This document shows positions 12,241 to 23,318 of a DNA stretch of 64,000 bases, piece after piece. The notes under the pieces were generated by a model. The model was not told the origin of the DNA. It worked only from the letters and a program-made list of their open reading frames with translations, and ran no database searches. Origin of the DNA: Beroe forskalii (lineage: Eukaryota; Ctenophora; Nuda; Beroida; Beroidae); the NCBI GenBank assembly GCA_011033025.1, contig WFMF01000238.1, forward strand, positions 62,001-126,000, written 5' to 3'. The first letter of the stretch is position 1. The number at the start of each line of letters is the position of its first letter. The translations under genes were made by a program, and so were the position numbers.

Positions 12241-12741
12241 GGAGCGCCACCCCAAGTTTAGGGGCGCCACCCCGAGTTTAGGGGCGCCACCCCGAGTTTA
12301 GGGGCGCCACCCCAAGTTTAGGAGCGCCACCCCAAGTTTAGGGGCGCCACCCCAAGTTTAGGGGCGCCACCCCAAGTTTAGGAGCGCCACCCCAAGTTTA
12401 GGGGCGCCACCCCAAGTTTAGGGGCGCCACCCCAAGTTTAGGAGCGCCACCCCACAGTTACTCGGTTTAGGGCGCCACCCCAAAGGGCGCCACCCCCAAG
12501 TTTAGGCCACCCCAAGTTTAGGAGCGCCACGCCCCAAGTTTAGGGGCGCCACCCCAAGTTTAGGAGCGCCACCCCAAGTTTAGGGGCGCCACCCCAAGTT
12601 TAGGGGCGCCACCCCAAGTTTAGGGGCGCCACCCCAAGTTTAGGGGCGCCACCCCAAGTTTAGGGGCGCCACCCCAAGTTTAGGGGCGCCACCCCGAGTT
12701 TAGGGGCGCCACCCCAAGTTTAGGGGCGCCACCCCGAGGGA
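12241..12741 (+). repeat. 20 bp minisatellite GGGGCGCCACCCCAAGTTTA
   Basis: About two dozen 20 bp units with few variants (GGAG for GGGG, CGAG for CAAG), interrupted at about 12454-12535 by irregular units. Each unit contains the palindrome GGCGCC and a possible GGGG/CCCC hairpin. It is the most GC-rich non-coding block in the window and lies at least 1.6 kb from either gene. Confidence 0.95.
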
Positions 12742-12855
12742 ACACACCCTCACGATACTTGGGGACTGTGGATCATGGATGGGTACAAGTCCTCTACCTC
12801 CCCAGTACTCGGTTCAAGGAAATAAGTTGAGAGATTGCTGTAATGTAGGTACCTT

Positions 12856-12896
12856 TTCTGCTTAGAAATAGTTATCAAAACTATTTCTAAGCAGAA
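12856..12896. other. perfect 18 bp inverted repeat with 5-base loop
   Basis: TTCTGCTTAGAAATAGTT (12856-12873) and its exact reverse complement (12879-12896) flank ATCAA. It sits between two minisatellites. It is too short for a typical animal microRNA precursor. Confidence 0.85.
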
Positions 12897-12997
12897 GTAC
12901 ATAATAACAAGATATTGCTCTCTTGTCAACCGCGATAAGGTGACGAGAGAGAGAACGGCGAGGTTTCGTCCTCACAGTTTCGACTGGAAAACAAACA

Positions 12998-13057
12998 TGA
13001 AAGTCACTGCAGTTACATAAAAGTGACTGCAGTTACATGAAAGTGACTGCAGTTACA
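12998..13057 (+). repeat. three tandem units AAAGTGACTGCAGTTACAT
   Basis: Three 19-20 bp units; the first reads AAGTCACTGC instead of AAGTGACTGC. No coding signal. Confidence 0.8.
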
Positions 13058-13221
13058 GTGTTACACGGGCAATAAGCATTAAGCCTAAGGGATATATTGC
13101 TCCAGGCTCCTGTTAAAGGAGTTATACCCAGGTAGGAAGTAATGGGGATATATTGCATAATTGGTCAAATAATTACTATATTGTAACTAATATGAGACGA
13201 GAGAAGCGTAGAAGCTTTCAT

Positions 13222-13665
13222 CAGGAACTAATAATAGCAAACTTATGAAGTGAAAAGCAACTATAGAACCCTCTGACGTTTTCATTAATTGGTGTCTATA
13301 AAACAAAGATACTTGCCTGATCGGACCATATTAAGATATTAGTTTAGACCCTCGGGCCTTGCACTTTGAGCTGCAGATCTAACCTAAATCCATCCCTTCG
13401 GCTACAACCTCGGAAATACGAGAGAAGTCTACTGTAGAATTGCTTTCAACAGAAGTGTATAGAAGTAATAATAGCAAACTTATGAAGTGAAAAGCAATTA
13501 TATACAGTACGCGTCTACAGGACAACTGGACTTAAATTGAAAAGTACTACTTTTCCATTGGGAAGTGCTGAAGTAATAATAGCAAACTTATGAAGTGAAA
13601 AGCAATTATATGCAGTACTTCTAGTGGACTTATCAAATTGAAAAGTACTACTTTTCCATGGTAGT
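13222..13665 (+). repeat. three spaced direct repeats with ATAGCAAACTTATGAAGTGA
   Basis: A segment with ATAGCAAACTTATGAAGTGA and AAAGCAA occurs near 13226, 13473 and 13573. The last two copies continue into AAAAGTACTACTTTTCC, itself a small palindrome, making a roughly 100 bp tandem duplication. Confidence 0.75.
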
Positions 13666-14465
13666 ATAATGCAAAGCGTTCCCCGAACTAAATGCAAAAT
13701 TTACGAAATTTACTGCTGAGAAGAAAAATTTAGAGGGCAAAATGCAGTTACAGTTTAACCTGTACCAAGTAACTGTGACCCAAGATAATTCAAGAAATAT
13801 TCTTCCGCAGAAAAGAAATTCTTTCAAAAATTATTCGCGAGGCTGCAATCAGAAATTAAGGGTCCGTCTGGACTCTGGAGGCATGAATGACCTTACTTTG
13901 ATAATATATCATCACTTTTTCTTCTGAGCGCGCAGCTTTTTATTATCCAATGCAGCAGTGACCATTAGGGAGAACATGAGAGTCCCTATAGAAATTACAC
14001 TGAAAGTTTCGAAATGAATTCATCATACACAAACGCAGAGACTTCGAAATAGCCATAATCACAAACTGAACAATCTACTAATTCATTCGATAATTGGCTA
14101 TTAAGCACGAGATAAGCTCTTTGTTCAGCATATGGAAACTAAACATAATATTATCCTAATTTTCGTTTGCCCCCATGCGAAACTGCAAAGCATTCTCCAT
14201 TTACCAAAGGAACAATGTAAGCATGCCAACCATCATTTGAATATCTGAATATTCACGACTTGGAGACCTTAAAAAGACTCTGCGACTACGGGAAGAAAGA
14301 ATACGAGCATTGTAAGCTCTGGCGAAAAGGAATAAAACATGAGATGCATACAAAAGCGAGGCCTCAGGAATTCCAATCCATCCCACAAGGCACACATTGA
14401 AGACATGTCATATATTGCAAGAAAAGTACCTTGCATGCAAATAAAGGCATATTCAAGACTGCTGA

Positions 14466-14650
14466 ATGACATTCAGGAAATGCAGCATTCTCAGTGAATG
14501 ACATTTGCAAGAGATGTGGTATTCGGAGTAAATGACATTCGCAAGAGATGTAGTATTTGCAGTGAATGACATTCGCAAGAGATGTGGTATTTGCAGTAAA
14601 TGGCGTTCTGCAAATGACATTCGCAGTGAATCACATTCTGACATTCTGCG
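14466..14650 (+). repeat. about four tandem 43 bp units with GACATTCGCAAGAGATGTGG
   Basis: Units built of AATGACATTCGCAAGAGATG, a T/G-rich link and GCAGTGAATG, decaying at the right end into shorter ATTCTG words. An apparent open frame on the minus strand is a repeat artefact. Confidence 0.8.
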
Positions 14651-17165
14651 ATTGTCGCTATAAAGCCATCTCAGACACAGGCTAATGCACACATATAAGT
14701 AAGTTATTTATCTTTACAGTAGGAGAGTAGATCTTTACAGCTGCAGTCGACGTAAAATCACTTTCCCTGCTACTGTGAGTACTCAGTAATACACACTCTT
14801 ATACCTACATAAATCCATATCACGTCCTAAAAGAAGCATTTAATTTCCATACTCTAGAGCTCTAATACCTACATAAACCCATCACGTCCTAAAAGAAGTA
14901 TTTAATTTCCATCACAACGCGTCCAGGGACTCACGTGAAGAATCCTGATCAAAAAGCAAGTAGTATAGGCGGATAAATATGAGGTCACTATCATAGCTGA
15001 AAAGGATGCTTTGACGAGGTAATCATAGCATATTTTTGAATTTATAATCATATGATTTGCGTGATTATAGCACATCAGAACGACTAAGGGATGACTATAA
15101 GAGATGACATTTGCATAAATTATACCCACAATTATACCTCCTCACGCTCGAATGCAGTATAGGGCTGCTACCTTGATTATAGTACGAGCGAAAAATATAG
15201 GACGATATTTCGTCAACAGTTCAACATCTTACTCCCTGATAATAACGTCATGATTTTGAAGTCAAATAGAGTGCGTGCAACTGCATGATTACCTTTAAAG
15301 CAGTAGCTATACCCTGCAGTCACTACAAAAGTGAAGGACACGCGCGCGCATTAGGTTCATATAATACAGCTTAAAGCAAGGGGATCATGATGAAGTATAG
15401 TCGCAGTATTATAATCTTCAATCACTGCATATGATTAGTTGGGTAAACGTCATTATTTCGTCATTTCCATCTCTTATAATGACATCACTGACATTTGCAA
15501 ATGCTTCGTGTACGGCTTGTAAAATACTTGCTGTAAGGGTATGAGGGAAACAAATGGAGTGGTAATCATTCGCTCATTTGCAGAAATACACAGCAAATGC
15601 AAGGCGATCATTAGTTTCCAGTTCAGATCGTAGGAGAGGAATAGGAGTTTGAGAGTGAAGTGATTATCAAGGTTTAGAATGAGGAGTTGATGACTTATAA
15701 CCACGAACGTTTCACGCAAGGGAGTTATATCAGATCATAGCATGGGTTGCAACTACTGCTGTAAGTAAGTAAAAAGTCTCCAAATAAGCAAATATATACA
15801 GGGCATAATTGAATAAACACATCTGTTGACGAAAGAAAATGACGTCAAAATCTTATATGGATTCAATGCATGGATCTGAAACTCATGATTCTCTTTTCTT
15901 CAGAACCAGCATGAGATTCAAGAGTCAATTTTAATTTTCTGACTTGGGTTCAAAACTGGAGCAACGAATATTTCGGTTAATGATCGTGCTAAAATCTTGA
16001 ATCATAGTACACAAACTCTAAGGATTCATAGCAGCACTCTAATAAACACAAATGAGCGAAGGTAACACTATAACTGGACTTAATTAATTAGTTAATGGGC
16101 ACAATAAAAGTTATAGTAATTGAACTGCATAAATTTGACTCGAGACTTCAATCTTATTTGACTATTGACAATAAAGAGACATAATTTCAATGAGGTATTC
16201 AGATATTTTCATGTGGTAATTGAAAAGAGCCAATCAACAATCTTTTTAATTTTGATTCGCCGGGCATTTAATAATTCTACCCAATCATTTGAGCAAGAAC
16301 TGTCAAACCAAATTTTACGGACACGTGCACTGTACAAATGCATACTATTTTACATGCTGACATACTCCTACTAAAGTATTTAATTAATCAATATTTTATG
16401 CTGGTAATAGCATAAAGTACTAAAGTATAAGCTCCCACAGCAAGCATAATCCTACGAAATGAATCATTGAGCAGGTTTTAAATCATGTCATTGTCATGAT
16501 TTTAAGTATTAATCAATGACGTCACACTGCCTATTTTATACGCGGTGCATATAATCCCACAAAAAATGAACCAATTAATCAACGCGCTGTAGATCACGTG
16601 ACATGAATGCAGGTTTTTGATTGGTTGGCTAATGTGCTCCTTACACACACATGTGAAGATAGTGGGGCAGTGAACGGGTCGATGAACCGAGAGAAAAACG
16701 CTTGCTTTTGATTGCTTTTTACGCGTTTGATTGCTTTTGACGCGTTTCTTTTGAATTTCTTTCAAAATTAATTTTTTGCCTTATTTTATACCGCGCTATT
16801 TGCTTATCTGTGCATTTTATGGGCCGATTATGGGAAAAATATGCTAAGAGTACCATCACAATAAGAGGCTTGAATTCTGATATCTAAGCGTCTGAGCCAC
16901 AGAATTCTTTCTCTGAATGACTTATTATTTTCACCATGAGATCTGTTCATGAATTCCTATAATATCATCAGTTAATAATAATTTTATTGGAGGTATTGAA
17001 AAGAAGTTTACAGAATGAACAAAAAATATAAAAATATCGAATTTACAATTTACAGCTTTAATTTTTGACAATAAAGACTACAAAGAACGTCACAAAATTA
17101 TCACTCAGTAGAAACTTTCATCGAATCTATCATCTGTTATAATAGACCACGTCAATGCACCTCGC

Positions 17166-17176
17166 ACATAAAAGGA
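17166..17176 (+). promoter_or_regulatory. TATA-like sequence upstream of the protease
   Basis: ACATAAAAGG lies about 95 bases before the protease ATG at 17264, a suitable distance for a core promoter with a short leader. This is inference from position and base composition only. Confidence 0.3.
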
Positions 17177-17263
17177 AAATTCTGGAACTTTTGGGACCAA
17201 ACTTCATTGCCCTGGCCATTTCATCGAGTCTCTCACAAGAAGAGTTACCAAATTAACTGCACC

Positions 17264-18583
17264 ATGCGGATGTCCCTTTTTGTTTTATTTCTGGTTGTTG
17301 GATCAACAACCTCAAACGTTATCCGAGACTTAACCACAGAAGCACTTGAAAAGGCCCTCGCCTCTCCAACCCATCTATCCAACCTCTACGGACAATTTGT
17401 CAGATACCACAACTTGGATAGATGTTCAAAGGAGCATTCCCATCGACATAAGATCTTTAAAAAGACTTTGGAGCAGATCCAGAGACTACAGAAAGATGAG
17501 AGTGTCACATGGAAAGTTGGACTGACTTCAATTTCAGATCTGGAATCTCACGAACGACATTATCTGAGCGTAAACTCAACATACCGGGAGAATTGGAAGA
17601 AATCACGAACTCTGAAAAGCATCGCGTATGATAAAAACGCTGAGATCCCAGCTGAGTTTGATTGGAGAGACCCTTACAAGGATGGGGGTAGGATAACGTT
17701 TGTTAACCCGGTGCAGAGCCAGAAGGAGGGGAGTTGTTGGGCAAGAGCAGCAGTGGTTCCACTAGAGGCGCTGATGAAGAAAATAGGAGGGATCCTCTTC
17801 CAACTATCCGTTCAGGTTTGGTTGAATATCAGTTAATTCTATCTGGCATTCTGGTACGTTAGGACAAACCTTCTTAGTCCCTTTTATTTTCAGTTCATCC
17901 GAGTTTATGTTATGTTTTTAGCACTGCAGACAAGTGAATTACGGATATTGGTATATCCCTCGTGAGAATTATACGCCCCTTCGTGGCTTGCGCAAGTGGC
18001 TCACACATCGCATGAAAATATCTCCGTTCAGGAAGTTTACGACACAACCTACGACGGACTGAACTTTTTCGAAGGTGGGATCTGCACGGACGCCTGGGAG
18101 AAAATCATGACAACAGGTCGTCTGGGACTGAGATCCGAGATACCGGACGAACCCGGGAAGAAACCAAATCCCTACGCCAAACTCACTTACCAAGGAACAA
18201 CAAACATAATGAAACACTTCAGGATTACGGGCTATGAATACGTAGAAGACGAATAAGCTATGATATCCGCGGTCTACCTCAACTCTCCTGTCGTGGTAAT
18301 AATGGAAATAGGACTCCTGGATTTCAACGTGTATCGAGGTGATCCCTTTGGGGCTAGTTTGAAGGACTGTGGATCTGAATCTCTCCACGCTATGGCCGCA
18401 GTGGGGTATACAAAGAAAGTGCTAATAATAAGAAATAGTTGGGGAGATAACTGGGGCGAGGATGGGTATTTGCTGTGGAGTAGAGGGGTTAAGGGACATA
18501 ACTGTGGGATGTACTCTATTGATGCAGCCTATCCGACTATGGAGTTCAATGATGGGACAGAGGAGAGGGAGTTGGAGATTTAA
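17264..18583 (+). CDS. papain-family (C1A) cysteine protease precursor with one in-frame TAA
   Basis: Two exons, 17264-17815 and 18032-18583, joined in phase 0 by a GT-AG intron; the joint restores LSVQ-EVYD, matching the usual LSEQ-LVDC. The start is the ATG before MRMSLFVLFLVVGS, a signal peptide. Residues about 35-105 are an I29 inhibitor propeptide: the ERFNIN motif is present with its Asn changed to Thr, followed by GLTSISDL. The mature enzyme begins near IPAEFDWRD. Oxyanion Gln (VQSQ), catalytic Cys 158 (GSCWA), His 303 (LHAMAAVGY) and Asn 319 (IIRNSWG) are all present, with the papain spacing of 16 between His and Asn. Two of the three family disulfides are lost as pairs. An in-frame TAA at 18254-18256 interrupts the mature domain where relatives often carry an acidic residue. 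It is a young pseudogene, a null allele, or a sequence error; the downstream frame is intact for 108 codons. It probably acts in lysosomes or is secreted. Confidence 0.85.
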
Positions 18584-19266
18584 AGTAGTATGCTCAGACG
18601 ATGGTTGGTGGTAGGACCAGGACACAGTAGTAATTACAAGAACCTCTGCGAAATGTTTCAAAAGATAACTTTCATGAGTGAGATTTTGAACCCCGGTTGT
18701 TTTACTTTTTAATCAAAATATGAACAAATTATATTATGCGCGTAACAAAAGAAGATATAGAGGTTTAGAATACCAAAACCTCTAAAACCAAAGTTATTGT
18801 GTAAATTCAAAATTGAGAAAGGAGACTTTCAAAAAATACCCAAAGTTATGAGGATCACTGGAAATACACAGATCATAAACTGACGAGACAGATCAAATAT
18901 TCTAAGATTATACGAGATTGCAGTCATTGACCTAAGACTTACAATAGAAAAAGGAAGGCACTGAAGGTCTTGCATTATTCAAGCGCGCTATACAGCGGAC
19001 CTATATACAACTCCGAGATAACAAGAATTTCCTTTCACAGTCTCATAAACGAGTGTAAGGACCTATATACAACTCACTACATTGAGATAACAACCTAATT
19101 TCTCGTTTCACAGTCTGTCACGCAACATATTGGCAATATTTGACGAAATCATGTCGTTTCAGACGCAACATATTGGCACAGAAATACGCGATATAGGCGT
19201 TTCAGCATCACCAATTTTATTCACACCTCTAAACTTTGATAGTGATATCGGGGAATGGACATTTCT

Positions 19267-19448
19267 CTCTCGACACTTCATCTCACGACACTTTATCTCG
19301 CAATTTGTGAACTCTACGCAAAGGTGAGGATCTGGGTTAAGATTCAGGTTTGAAATGGGTAAGAGTTAGTGTTCCGCGGATACGGTTAGGGTTATGGTTA
19401 GGGTCAAGACAGGAATATAAAGTGTCCTGAAATGAAATGTCGAGAGAT
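19267..19448. repeat. inverted repeat enclosing telomere-like GGTTAGGG words
   Basis: TCTCTCGACACTTCATCTCA, continuing CGACACTTTAT (19267-19298), is mirrored by ATAAAGTGTCCTGAAATGAA and ATGTCGAGAGA (19417-19448). Between them lies GGTTAGGGTTATGGTTAGGG (19384-19403). It could be a small inverted-repeat element or a relic of end repair; the telomere likeness covers only about two and a half units. Confidence 0.6.
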
Positions 19449-19812
19449 GAAAGGTCTTACACCTAACGACCTCAATATACTAATCACCCAATATCCTAAT
19501 CACCAAATATTTAAATCACCTAATATGTAATCATCCAATATCCTAATCACACAATATTTAATCGTGACCTATATATAATACCTAAACGGCGATCATAAGA
19601 CATACTCACATAATAATGTGTGGCGAGACAAAGCTGCATGCCCAGACTAAGACACACAGACAGACACACATACATACAGACAGACACGCACTGACACACA
19701 CAAACGGACAGACAGACACCCAGACACGTACGGGGTTGTAGTATTAGGTTTATAACTGCTACCAATCTCAAATCAGGAATATCAACAAATGCTGTAAAAT
19801 AGTCCAAAATGA

Positions 19813-19903
19813 GGAATATAGGCGGATAAGATGTCGGGATGTTATCATAGCGCGATGTAGTCAAGTTGATGACGTATCGAAGCGCCTATTTTTTAGCGCA
19901 CGG
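19813..19903 (-). mobile_element. TGACGTCA-family miniature element, inverted copy
   Basis: Ends ATAGGCGG and CGCCTATTTTTTAGCGC enclose ATGTTATCATAGCGCGATGT and TTGATGACGTATC. The octamer has one mismatch (TGACGTAT). Length about 90 bp, no coding capacity. Confidence 0.75.
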
Positions 19904-20748
19904 AGTTCAAAAAGAGGCTGCAAACATCAAATAAACAGTTGAGCGTGAAGTCATTTCCTTTGATTTAAAGTGTTGAACTGATGACGTCACACCTTATCTA
20001 CTCCGCAATCAATACGATGTCAACAAGACGTCAAGGCAGAGTGAGCCGGGTCTGACAAGAGTGTCAAGAGGTACCATGGTAGATGTCGGTCAATATATAT
20101 TCATTAGACCTTGTCAATAAGAACATATATACCGGAAGAACGTATTCCGAGCTGAAAAGTAATGATATTGGTTGAAAAGTGATGGCATTATTAGGGTTTG
20201 AAATGGAAAATTGATGACATTTTCAGTTCATATAAGTTTATGTTTTTTTCAGAGTTTCCTGCCAAAAGTTTAAATCACTAAAAAAGTCAAAACAAGAAAT
20301 AACCATGAAGTTATCAGAGCACGGTTAGGCATATCAACAAGTTGAACTGGTGGCATACAGACCAATCAAACCGTTATATTTACTTTACCAGATCAGAGTA
20401 TCATTAAGTTTTAACTCGTGCTGAGATTATGTACCCTCCGCGGAACTTTGGCCGCAAAAATACGTTGAAAAACATGGAGCATTAATAGCTGAAGTTTTGC
20501 GCGAAGAGTCGAGCAGTCATGATTCATATGGTCCGCAGGACTCTTTGCAGCTTGCGTGAAACTTCGATTTTACATAAAGACATAATTTCGCATGAAGACA
20601 ATAGGAAGATTACTCCCACAGGGGGTTACCGCCCTGGCCAGGGCGCGAGGAATGAAGAGCACTACTGCTGTTCCTTAGGCTTTACAATATTCTTAGTTCC
20701 AAGAATTGCTACAGATGAATTAGGCCTGCGCATCGTACCATCATGCCA

Positions 20749-20866
20749 CATCTTACCCACTTACACGGAAAACCAGGATAACTGACCAATCAGCGCGAAG
20801 CATCGCAGAAATCCAGCGCGCTGATTGGCTAAGCTTCAGCGTGCTGGGAGTAAACTAATATCCATA
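20749..20866. mobile_element. CCAAT palindromic miniature element, copy 2
   Basis: CTTACCCA and GGGAGTAAACTAATA ends enclose TGACCAATCAGCGCGAAG and CAGCGCGCTGATTGG, inverted. Same layout as the copies near 11.0, 23.3 and 39.3-39.5 kb. Confidence 0.65.
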
Positions 20867-20929
20867 TGCCGTCGACGTAATTACGGAGTGCAACAGATGA
20901 ATTAGACATGTGCAGAGGATATGCCAATA

Positions 20930-21292
20930 CAATATCCTGCACAGGACACATTAGTACCCCCTGCACAGATAGAGATTCAGTGTACTTTAATTTTCTAGTA
21001 GCTTTCGAGACATATGCTTGTGTGGGATAATACATTTCTCTGGGTCGAAATTTTGGTGGTTCAAAAATCGAAAATTGTTAATTATTCCCGCGATACTGTC
21101 GGATTGAAATTTATTAAGGGGTGCAAAATTTAGGGATTTTTGTGAATTCCCCAAATCTTGTTCCACAATCCAGATAGATATGCCCCGTTTACTACCTCAC
21201 TAATACTACAATCCTGCATACGACCCCCTGCAAGCAAGCCTTCAATTCAGCGTACTCTAACTTTACAAGTTTTATGCGAGACATATATGGCA
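20930..21292 (+). repeat. diverged direct duplication of about 80 bp, 275 bp apart
   Basis: A segment with ATCCTGCA, ACCCCCTGCA, ATTCAG(T/C)GTACT, TTACAAG/TTTCTAG and CGAGACATAT occurs at about 20930-21015 and 21210-21290. Both copies are followed by similar text containing AAATTTTG and AAATCCC. Confidence 0.6.
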
Positions 21293-21600
21293 ATTTTATG
21301 TAAAAATCCCCATATATTTTCGCACCCCATAAGTCTGAAATATGACGGCATCATCATACGTTAAAATGGAAAATCTGTTTGAAACAAATCCCATATTTTC
21401 GATATTCGAACCCCCAAAATTTCGTTCCACACTAAATCCCCGCCTTGATGCTTTATGCCAGAGCAATTTCTTGGAAGACCTGTTCGTGTTGTGATAGAAA
21501 CTTTGCACGTTGCAGAGCTAAGTTAAACTCATAAAATCCCGGTGCTATTTTTCATCACGTGACGAAGCGTCTACAGCAATCAAAAGTGGGCGTAGAAAAT

Positions 21601-21679
21601 TTCAATAAAATCCTACTTGGTTTTCTTTTTTACTTCAAATTAAAATCCTATTTGGCTTTCTTTTTTACTTCAAATTAAA
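21601..21679 (+). repeat. two tandem 38 bp units
   Basis: AAAATCCTACTTGGTTTTC followed by TTTTTTACTTCAAATT is repeated once as AAAATCCTATTTGGCTTTC followed by TTTTTTACTTCAAATT. The copies differ at two positions. Confidence 0.85.
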
Positions 21680-23211
21680 GATAGCGATCATTTTTCTGAA
21701 GTAGGATCAACTCACTCATCATCTTCAACAAAGTACATACAAACTGAAAAGTGAAGAGACAATTGCACTGTATTTATATCTGTCATGGGAAATATTATTT
21801 ACAATCTCGCAGACAGACAACAATTCAGCATACAGACAGACAAAAAAAAGGAAAAATTCAATTCCCGAAACCATAATATCCGACATATATATAGGCGTGC
21901 TGTAGTAAGGGGGAGGTGTCCTAATGCGCTCTTAGGAAAATAAAAACTTTGGAATCCCTAAAAGCTAATATGGCCGCGCGCGAAAAATAGCTATTTGGAG
22001 TCACTGTTTGTTGTGTTTTAGACTATCATTGACACGCAGATGTTTTGGTTGGTAGTTTTCGAATAGCATGTTCCAATCGTTATAAACTCAAAACTGTAAA
22101 TATAATGTTGATGACATCAATTAAAAGCTTAAAACCCGTGATTTTAAGTGCGCGTCTTATCACTCACACAGCTTAGCAGCTTACGGCTCACTAATCACAA
22201 TTTCAATCAAAGATTATTTGATAATTATTTTTTATTACGTAAGAATTTCTCTAATAAGCCCTACAAACCCGAAAAAATTCGAGTGTTTTGTGTTAATAAT
22301 TAATATCTTTGGTGTAGCGTATTTTTGTCTGGGAATATAATTAAACATTCACACATTCCATATATGACAAACTATTTACGGGGTTTTCTGTTGTTTTTTG
22401 AACAATATTATATTTCGGCAGCTGGTTTGTCATTTTTTGCTTCATACGTAGTTGCAATATTTTTTGGAATTCCTCAGAATTCTAACAAATATGGCTTGGC
22501 AATTGTTGAAGGCGTGTTTTTTGAGTTACTCGACCATTGTGACTTTGACTTCCTCTCTTTTAAAACCCGTAACAATGCACGTGCATGGCATGAAAGTTCA
22601 TGCTCACCCAAAACATAGTCATTAGCTTATCATCATGATGTTCACTCATATGTTTTGCACTCGATCAAAACGCTTAAGATTCGACAGAAATTATATGAAA
22701 AGTGCCCCAAAGTAAATTGCGTGCGCTGTGAAATGCGCGTATTAATCAATTTCTTCGATCCATGAGCACACATGGGATACTCCCAATTGATAACATGGAA
22801 TAAGTGAAGTTGGGTATTGTACCAATTTGAAATATTACCAGATCATTCCGAATTCTATCTGCTGACAATTCATCAAATTTAAAATTCTGAGAAAAATATC
22901 TATGTATAAAACACGTTTTTCAGTAATATTCAAAAATTTATGACCTTTTTAGAAAAATATCTAAGTTTTCACGCGTGCTGAAATCGAATAAAGCTTCTGC
23001 AAAGTTATATAACGAAACGGCAGCAAATAAACTACCTAGGGTGAGTACAAAATCACAGGCACGGAGTTAAAATTCATAAGGCAAAGCATCCTTTACAAAG
23101 GCAGGGGACGATATAAGAGGGTACAGCTATCCAACTATAGGAAGATTCTAAGGTATAAGGGACAGGTGATTTAGAAATTTGCATTTTGCACAATCACTTA
23201 TATCGACGGAG

Positions 23212-23318
23212 TATTAATTTACCCCTAGGTTCCCGAAATCGACCAATCAGCGCACGAGTTCACGGTCTACTGATTGATTAGTGTCAAATGGGCCTTTGGG
23301 TAAGCTAATACACCTGCA
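23212..23318. mobile_element. CCAAT palindromic miniature element, copy 3
   Basis: GTATTAATTTACCCC and GGGTAAGCTAATAC ends enclose GACCAATCAGCGCACGAG and CTACTGATTGATTAG, inverted. This copy shows the outer ends best. Confidence 0.7.

Larger units (their letters stand above)
10592..17263. other. intergenic between divergent thioredoxin-domain and protease genes
   Basis: The thioredoxin-domain gene reads left and the protease reads right, so this 6.7 kb holds both upstream regions. I see no further gene. It carries a CCAAT palindromic element, several minisatellites, an 18 bp perfect hairpin and TGACGTCA octamers at 11178, 15840 and 16517. A decayed TGACGTCA-type element appears at about 16512-16550. 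Confidence 0.5.

Noticed and set aside
12241-12741. CRISPR-like array
   Set aside because: Units are contiguous with no unique spacers and the genome is eukaryotic; it is a minisatellite.
18254-18256. TAA read as a sense codon (reassigned genetic code)
   Set aside because: The other genes here use TAA and TGA as apparent ends or barriers, and only one such event is seen; a mutation or error is simpler.
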